Shown here: one piece after another, positions 56,023 through 64,000 of the stretch
Layout of the letters: every line of letters begins with the position of its first letter
How positions within the stretch are numbered: the stretch's first letter is position 1
Assembly (NCBI GenBank): GCA_022606135.1
Contig: JABYQN010000012.1
Coordinates: 1 to 64,000 of the forward strand
Origin: Fomes fomentarius
Lineage: Eukaryota; Basidiomycota; Agaricomycetes; Polyporales; Polyporaceae
Length of the DNA stretch: 64,000 nucleotides
Direction: 5' to 3'
The notes under the pieces: generated by a model
Database searches by the model: none
Seen by the model: only the letters and a program-made list of their open reading frames with translations
What the model was told of the DNA's origin: nothing
Program-made: the position numbers and the translations under genes

Positions 56023-59000
56023 GAAGAAAGCTGAAGGCCGTGTAGGTAGGGGCAGGTACAGATAGTGATCAAGCGCCATGCGTGGGTGTACTTGCCATGT
56101 GACACGACTTCCTTTGCACCGTGTGATACACTATTACATTGATAGCAGAAGATTGACTTTGGCATGGCAGATGCGCGGATGTAGAGACTGGGCGAGAAGT
56201 TGACTGCGGCAATAAGAATATTGAGAAACCAATGATAGTATGCAAATTATCGTTCTTGTGGCATCCGAGAGCTACTAGTATCATTGTATGTCCGCGTCGG
56301 AGCACCAATGGCGCAGGCTCAGGCTGAAATAAGAATGCGTCGCCAGAGTCGAGGAAATATGAGTACATTCCGACGGTGGTCGTAGTACAACGCCAAACGG
56401 ACGCAAATCCGCTGCGTTTACATAATATATCATACTTGGAATGGCGGCAAATACATGGCCTCGTCCATCTTCATGAAGGCCAGCGAGAGCAACCAAGGGC
56501 AGAATGACGCACTGTCCAAACTTGTTCTGGACGCCGGATCGACGTCGATCGGGCAACTCATGGCGCATGTCAATATAGGCTGAAAATGATGCATAGTCTT
56601 ATATACGTTGTACACGCTCTCAATCCGTCTGCGCTGGCGGAACTGTATCAAGGAACAGAAGGCAAGAGCCAGCGGCGCACGCACTGTCCACGATCAGGTG
56701 CGCCAGACTCTCCCGAGATGCGCTTCTTCTTGCGTACAGGTGTTGCACTCGACCATCCTCGACATCCCACCACGTCAACCGAGACGTCCGGAACCCGTTC
56801 TCCACCCCGTATAACATGCACCGCTTGGGACCGCATCCGCCGAGGTCTTCTTCCGTATTCACATGACAATCCGCGTATTGAGGGGAGATAGCGTGGAACC
56901 GAACCGCTATGCGGACCAACGCATACGTGCAGATTGGGTACTGGACGGGAGTGTCAGATCTCCCACATCTCAATGTGTCCGATGTCGAGACGTATGCGAT
57001 CGAGCGCATTCCGTGATGCGCGTGCAGGCTTCTGGCACAAGGAGCTCAAGGAAAGACGGCAGGGGGAGCGAGGGGAGCGAGGTACAGGGACGTTGCAACA
57101 GAAGCAGCGGTTGATCTCGGTCGCATGACAGTGAGCCCGTTGAATGCAAGAGGATCCGGAGGTCCGGGAACTGTTGAGTCGAGCCCAACGGCAGAATAAA
57201 CGCACATGGCCCTTGCAGCACAGGCGGCCTGTCCCGAACTTCGCTCATAGTCGAGGCGATGGAGGGTGACAAGTGCGTCGGAACGAGGACGACACACATC
57301 TATGTCACAGGTGTGTCGGTCCTCCCTGCACTAGCGTACATACAAGGAGGCGGGTGTGCTGGTCCTAGTGAATACCAATAGTCTACGGAGAGCGTGGAAG
57401 CATACGACGCATAGGAAATGAGAACGTACGTCGCGACAGGCGGCTGGGGTGTAAGACGTGCAATCCCGACCGGAGCTCAAGATAGGTCAACCAGCATTGA
57501 TGGAGGACAAGCACGAGGTCTTGCAGCTCGAGGGATGCGACCGAGCGGCGGTATGTGTGGGTCGAGGACCAGATGGAGCTCGTTGACAGGGACTGGATAG
57601 TCAGTCGAACATGCGCTGCTAAGTGAAAAAGAACGGGAGGGCTCAACATGGAGCCTCGATGATCTCCAGCGTGTCCAGAACAGCATCTTGGTCCAGCGAC
57701 GACACGAGTCGAGAGGATGAGAGCACACACAAAGTGTCAGACCACCATGCGTGCTGATGACGATGTTCTCCGCGCCTCATATGCTTTGGGTGAGACGGCC
57801 GTCTCAGGCTGTTGGGATCGTCACGGCGTAGATGTAGATAACGCTCGGGTGTCGAAAGCGTTGCAGACTAGTATACTACAGGTATAGCCAGAGAGAGCCA
57901 CGGGAGAGCGTGTCGAGATGGATATGGGAGATGAGGACGTACATCCGGTGAAGTTGTGGACACGGACACTACACGTACAGCCATCATGGTTCTTCCACCA
58001 AATTCTAGGAGTCTTCAGACGTCGCTCAAGGACGCAGGCAGCGGAGAGAGAAGACGGGAACCAAGGACGACAGATGAGGTATGAGGTCAGTAGTCTGTAA
58101 TGAGAAAGAGAGAAGACGCACTTCGCGTCCCAGACAACTGCAGCGTATCCATGTACAGAGCTCCTTCGTTCTTGTCCTTGCCCCTGCTCCGGTTTGGAAA
58201 GCGAGCGACGCAGGCTGCAAGCGAGCCAATTCGAGGGTAGATGCTGATTATTGCAGTCCTCAGCTGTTTTCTATGTCACCCAATGGCCAGAAGCAAGAGA
58301 CAGGAGGGGAGGGACGCGGAGAACAGTACTCAGGCCTCAGGAGTCAGCGAGGAAGGTGGTCGGTCCGACAACCCGCCACGTAGCGCTTACAAGTCTCACG
58401 GGCGCTGACTCTCGGGCCCACCATGGCCTCTCAACGTCAACGCGTCAACAGCGGGCCTAGTGCTCTCAGTAGGTACGCTATCCGTGTAGAGGATTGCGGA
58501 GCTGACTGCCAGCAGACTACCCAGGACGACCTCGGACCCTGGACACTTGCATGGCGTCTAGCGATGTACGCCTTCATCCTCTCCACTCAACCAACCATGG
58601 CCTCCTGAGCGCGGACAATGGAATTGATGCTCCCTGTAGGTACACCACTAGATAGGGGGAGCGCTTCAGCCAACAGCTGCAGAGGAACCATCATCGCAAG
58701 TATAGCAGAGCACTCCTGCTCTCGGACCCTCTTACCCAGGATAGCCTCGAAGCTCAAGCTCAACGGCAGCTGGGGCGGTCTCTGTGTATTTTTTAGCTAC
58801 GGATCTCTCCCCCTTCACGAGTCTACTACCGCCTGCGCTAGTAACGTGCGATTGCGGGCTAGTAGGCGAGTAATCAGTGAGTAAATACCGTTGTCCATGC
58901 CTCCCACTGTACTGCGCTAACATCGCAAGTCAATAGTCACGCCTCTCCTGTCGCCTACCTGTGCGGAAGCCTCAACATCAACGTGAGCTGATCACTGACT

Positions 59001-59569
59001 CTCGCGAGTCCGTCCGCAATCGTGGCTCAAGGTGAGGGACCAGAACCTCACTTCGTCCGCTGATTTAAACGTCTCTGCAGATCCTGGTCATCGAATGGAC
59101 CAGTACGACTCCCTGCGCTCGAGCCAGACCGAGCTACTTCCCATATCCAGGCCATGATACTGACCATCGTAAAGAACCCATTCGAGCCACAACGATGGGT
59201 ATCCAACAACATCCATCCACCAGCAACTCTTCTTAGCGACTCTGCGAAGATCGGGTGAGTTTGAGAACATTGGCACTCGGATTTCATCGCTTCTACATTA
59301 GACTAATGACCTCGCCCTCTTCAAGATCTACATCTTGTACTCCCGCACGACACGGAGTATCAGGTGGCGGAGTGTATCACACTCGCGTGAGTACTGCACA
59401 CTGACACACGACCTTGTCAAGTGTGGATTGATCGGCTCGCAAGGCGTTTTCCCAGCCGCGGAGGTGCACAAACCCGCCTTTAACATTGTAACTCCCCTCT
59501 GTCGAAATCGAACATAGTTTAGGCACATGCATGTGATGTCTGCGCGAATTGCATGTACGTGAGGATCGC
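56023..59569. other. gene-poor DNA, second copy
   Basis: Copy of 38325-41876 with a few substitutions and many single-base deletions in short runs. No supported gene. Confidence 0.45.
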
Positions 59570-60150
59570 GCGAGGTCGCAAGCTCGCGCCGCATTTAGAC
59601 TCCCCTCAACGCAGGACCCGCGGCGGGTTCGCCGGTGCCATGGTCGAGCAAATTGTCCACGGTGTAGGCCTCGATGATCAACAGGGCTGGACGAGGAGGC
59701 GACCCTGCCCGGCTAGAGCACGCACACTTCGCGCGCAGGCCCGTCTGGGGACGCTTGGACACCTCCTCGCTGGCTCTCCCTTCGCCTTTACTCCACCCCA
59801 CCGGCTCATCTTCCAACCGCCGTGCCACTCCATCTCCTTCCTGAACCACCATTTTGCGTGGAAATCTCGAGGAGCGATATCGAGATATTGCACCGCATTT
59901 TTAGCAGAGCGCCGTGACCTGTTTGCGCGCGTACAGATACTGATCGGGGTTCGTCGTTGTAGCACGGCTTCTCAACCCGCCGAGACCGTTGGTGACCCAG
60001 TGCGCGGCGCTGTTCGGGCTATTCGTGCTGGACGACACGCTCGCGCAGCAGGCGTTCGATAAGAAAGGCACAAACCACGATGTACGTCCTCCCTTTCCCG
60101 CTCATCAATACCTCTGCGTCTCTGTATGGCTTCCGACCTCCAGGAGAAGT
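59570..60150 (+). pseudogene. mpv17 5' fragment, second copy
   Basis: Copy of 41877-42460 differing mainly by single-base deletions (for example gtgtaggcctcg against gtgtagggcctcg, and gatatcgagatattg against gatatcgaggatattg). Exon-2-like sequence ends at the same gtacgtcc donor. Confidence 0.75.
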
Positions 60151-62605
60151 GCAACGTACTGACGACACTGCTGTGTGCTGTTGTGCACTCCCAAGCTCCA
60201 GCAGTCACCCCTGCCTCCCATGTCGCCTGCCGCTTCCCGACGAGAGCCGAGCAATCAACTCTCGCGAGTCATCTTGCGCGCAATCATGCCCCAAGGTGAG
60301 CACTGGAATTTTACTTCGTCCGCTAATCCCTCGGTGCTAATCAGGTGATTTGTCCGATTCAAGAGACTCGCCTCTCGCCGGTCTGATAGACCTAGACCAT
60401 TCGACACGCTCGATCTCACGGCTCGCGTCGGTCGTCATCCCGCTGTACTTGCACTCGAGCTCCTGCTACATGGCCTCAGTCATGCTTCGAACGATGGATG
60501 AGACGTCTGATAACGTCTCCTGAGCACATCGTGTCCGAGCTCGACTCGTACTGAGGCCGGTTCTCAGCAGTTCCGGTGCGAATCTCTCCCTAACACCCCT
60601 TTCGCGCACCTGAACAGCCTCACGCGAAGCGTTCCATGACATCCCAAACCTCCTCTGTGGTTGTGGTTGTCAGGCGATGTCAATGGCATTGCAATGTTTC
60701 CTGTTGCAACGTTTCGCGCCCGTTCATCTTCATCAACACGTCTCGGAGGGTGAGGCGGTAAGGGGGTGATGAGCACCCCTGACCTTCTGCACTGGTGCGC
60801 AACCCCGTCGTTTTTAATCTCAGCTCTGAAGGTTGAGTTCTCCACTGTCTAGGTATGAGAACCCGTACGTAACATGTCTCTAGGCTCACCGCGCATCGCT
60901 CCCATCTATGCATTCCAACATTCTGCGACCTGTGAGTGTGTTTGCGTGAAGATCAGGTGAGCTTGAGAACATGCTCATCTTGTCGGATTCACTCCTTGTG
61001 CATAGGGCGTCCGACATCGCCCGCCTCAATGGACACCCACACGGCATGGGAGATCGAGAGGCGGCCGAGTGTATAACAGCTCGCAGGACCCCTGCATACC
61101 GACATCCGACCTCATCACGCATACAATCAACTCGCAAGGCCAGTTTCCCAACTGCGGCAGGGCGCGAAACTGCCTGCACCATGACTCTTCCTGCACCCCC
61201 TCCTACCCCCTCACGCACGTGCACTGAACGTTGCGCGACTGCGGAATTCGTGTACACGAGGATTGCGCGAGGTCGCGAAACTCGAACATCTCGGCGAACT
61301 CTCTGGCAGACGCCTGACCTTTGCCTTCTGCGGGACACGTCAGACGGTACGTTATCAGGTCTCCGATGGCTGGTATAGACAATGACAGGCATTCGCTTAG
61401 AGACCAAGCTAGTATCTCGCACTCGAGCTCCCGCAACTCATCCTGCTTGGGAGTTTCGAGGCATGGGCATCTTCACCGTCCTGTTGTCCGCCACCAGAAT
61501 TCATACACCGTCTGCTCCACCGCCGTGTACGCTCCTGTCCTCTCGTCTTGCGATCCGCCACTCAAGTCTGTCTGTCATACTGTCTCTTCTGCCACACAGG
61601 AGCATGCTACACCTCATATGATAGCCGTTCCTACCCCGGACCAGATACTTGCTCTCGTGCGGCTTGTTGGACTACTATGCACATTCAGGTCGGCTCCTTC
61701 CGACAACGGTACGGGAGACTGATCTTATCTTTCATGCTGTCTCGTCCGTTCTGTTCACTCTCCTCCGCCGTGGCATCACCCGCGCGCCCGATCGCATCCC
61801 AATGTCTTGTTCGGTTCAGTCTCCACCAATCGAAGCTATAGGTGGTCTTTGAGCCTTCGTGCGACTATCCGCAGTCCCCGTGGTCCACCTGCGAGATCCT
61901 CGCCTTTTTCGCCAGTGCCCCACGTCGTCCAGCTCAACAACAGACTGCGCTGTACATATGCCTTGCTGATGATACCGGTCTGTACTTACATCTGAATCGA
62001 TAGCTCACCGTGTTTGCGACCACCTCACTATACTCAATCGCTTGACCACTCAACATCGCGCTCGCTCCTATCTTCCCCTCTATCATTTTCTCCCGCGCGC
62101 GTAATAGACACGCAGTTACCGCATGCTGATGGAACCACGGAAGACTTGGAATATGCCCCCGAGGCCTGATAGCGCTCGGTATCGCAGACATGTATGACAG
62201 CTGTGCGCTAAAACAACAGCAGTCGCGGTTCTCGGGTGTCTGATACCTGTATGCGGGTCACCGAGGGCGGTATGCCTGCCAATAGGGGGTATATAGGCAC
62301 GGAAGGGCCTTTGAGGCTGCCGTTCTATGGCTGGACACAGGCGCTGCGCACTCCAAATCGAACACCTGCTAGACGTCTCATGTCATGCACCACGTCAGAC
62401 GCTGTCAATTCTATGAAGATGAGAAAGAGAAGCACGGCCACACGCCGTATGTGTTGCCTGTGCGAGGCCACCACGCACAAGAGAGCGCGGCCAGTGTTGA
62501 GCAGTACTAGTAAGCAGAGAGTACCGGAGCCTCTCGCCGTCTTCGTCTACTCTCTCTCAGCACTGTCCGCATCATCGCTGCCGCTCCCCTCCAACGTCTG
62601 ACGTC
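60151..62605. other. gene-poor DNA, second copy
   Basis: Copy of 42461-44918, nearly identical. No supported gene; its end is the likely promoter of the gene at 62606. Confidence 0.45.
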
Positions 62606-64000
62606 ATGGAGCAATCACAATTCTCACCTAACACATCTCCCCCACGACCTCCAGAGGATCATGGCCGGAAGCCACCAGGGATGGTATGTCGATTTCTCAC
62701 TCAGATGTGATGCTTGGTGCTCGATCGGCCTCGCTGTGTTTGGCCTCCATTGTGCAACTGTAGTCTACTCGTCAGACTTCATGCATAGCTAACGAGTTGA
62801 TTTTGTAAGAACGCCCCGGCGGAGAAGGAGGAATGGCCTGAACTACTCCCTGAAAGCTGGAAAATCCCGTCTGAAGGGGTATGTGAGGTGCTCTGTTTGT
62901 GTTTGTCACAATCACACATCAATCCATGTAGGATCGCTGGGACGAGCGTGAGAACGACTTCACGCCGGAGGAAAAGAAAAAGGCTTGGGACGAGACCGCC
63001 AAGATTGTCAAGGACTACAGTGACGAGCTTGTCAAACGCTGGAAGGAGGAGATCGACACCCTCCTCGTCTATGTGTGTACTCGCTTATCCAACTTCACGT
63101 CGACTATGAATGCTCATATGCATGCATTAAAGGCGGGTCTATTCTCCGCCGTGCTCACAGCTCTCATAGTCGAATCGTACAAGCTCCTCTCGCCCCCTCC
63201 ACCTGACCCTGTTCTCGCCGCACTCCAGCAAATTTCCGTCCAGCTCAGCAGCTTCTCCGTCAATCCTTCCTTCGTCAACTCTACTCAGCCGAGTGTATCC
63301 CAGGTTCTCCCGCCTCCGCCTCCCGCACCTCGCTGGGCCGTATGGCTTAATGCGCTATGGTTCTCGAGTCTCATCTTCAGTCTCTCGGCCGCATCGGTCG
63401 GCATCATGGTCAAGCAATGGCTGAACGAGTACAGCACCGGGCTCATCGGTGATTCGCGACATTTCGCTCGCCTCCGCCAACACCGCTTGCAAAATCTGGA
63501 GAAGTGGCACGTCGCAGAGATTGTCGCAATCCTCCCGATTCTCCTTCAGATTGCGTTGGTGCTGTTCTTTGGAGGCTTACTCGTTCTACTGTGGGGCCTC
63601 AATTCAGACATTGCTGCAGTCGCATCAGCGCTCATTGGTCTTCTATTTGCCTTCACCATTGGTACATTGCTCATTCCTGTCTTTCGAGCCGATTGCTGCT
63701 ATCTATCTCCGCCGGTCTACGTATTCTTCGCCGCCCTACGTCCTGCGAAGGTCGCAGCTTTCCACCTGCATCGGATAATGTGGAGCGAGCTATGTCGTCT
63801 CAGGAATCTAAAGTATTCGGATGATGGCCGCCGTGCATTTTCGGACTGGGTTGAGGAAAACTGGACAGTCAAACCCTGGACGTTCACATGGCGAGGACGC
63901 GAGCTCCACCAAATTTCTCATTCCTCATTTCACCTCGATGTCACAATGGTGACGAAGGCGTATGCTACCACCATGGACCAGTCCTATCTCGACGACTATG
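62606..64000 (+). CDS. DUF6535-type membrane protein, second copy, cut by window end
   Basis: Exons 62606-62683, 62810-62878, 62932-63072 and 63133 to beyond 64000. I see no difference from the gene at 44919-47461 over the shared length, introns included. The N-terminus, all four membrane helices and part of the soluble domain are inside the window; the end is not. The intact frame contrasts with the broken F-box/WD40 copy in the same unit. Confidence 0.85.

Larger units (their letters stand above)
50787..64000 (+). repeat. tandem segmental duplication, unit 2 (continues past window)
   Basis: Same order and orientation as unit 1: vti1 remnant, mpv17 remnant, F-box/WD40 copy, gene-poor DNA, DUF6535 gene. 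The vti1 and 5' mpv17 part is strongly diverged with deletions. From about 52.8 kb (mpv17 exon 5) similarity rises to about 95 percent or more. From about 60.2 kb I see almost no difference. The far end is outside the window. Confidence 0.88.

Noticed and set aside
1..64000. tRNA or rRNA genes, CRISPR arrays, LTR or transposase genes, telomere repeats
   Set aside because: Scanning for B-box-like ggttcga contexts, long terminal repeats, reverse-transcriptase or transposase motifs and simple telomeric arrays gave nothing convincing. CRISPR arrays are not expected in a nuclear fungal genome.

Overview
The window looks like nuclear DNA of an agaricomycete fungus (Basidiomycota), probably polypore-like. 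Genes are split by many short GT-AG introns of about 50-75 bp, coding sequence is GC-rich, and the gene content is typically basidiomycete: an OPT transporter, families of F-box/leucine-rich proteins, a DUF6535-type membrane protein, and single-copy genes for a Set3-like protein, mitochondrial uS17, prefoldin 6, Vti1 and Mpv17/Sym1. The order-level placement is inference. Gene models below were built by hand from reading frames, splice sites and phase; they were not checked against any database or transcript.

Layout. 1-1.5 kb: 3' part of an oligopeptide transporter. 2.9-23.3 kb: an F-box island. It holds two intact genes of one four-exon F-box/LRR family (2.9-4.4 and 7.5-8.9 kb). It then holds a large inverted repeat (arms about 9.60-13.85 and 19.14-23.30 kb), each arm carrying the same pair of F-box genes. 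The 5.3-kb spacer between the arms holds a divergently transcribed pair of other leucine-rich or F-box-like genes. Of the four arm genes only one (21.4-23.1 kb) reads intact; the others carry a frameshift or a deletion. 24.0-35.7 kb: a conserved block with SET3-like, a small uncharacterised gene, mrps17, prefoldin 6, vti1 and mpv17. 35.9-38.3 kb: a spliced F-box plus WD40 gene. 38.3-44.9 kb: gene-poor DNA with decayed repeats. 44.9-47.5 kb: a four-helix DUF6535-type membrane protein.

From about 50.8 kb to the window end, the segment that began in vti1 (about 31.9 kb) is repeated in the same order and orientation: a degenerate vti1, a degenerate mpv17, a frameshifted F-box/WD40 copy, the same gene-poor DNA and a second, apparently identical DUF6535 gene cut by the window end. 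The copy is strongly diverged at its left side and nearly identical further right, so either the right part was homogenised or duplicated recently, or the assembly is at fault. The conserved genes do not form one pathway. The accessory genes are mostly putative SCF-ubiquitin-ligase substrate adaptors undergoing rapid duplication and loss.
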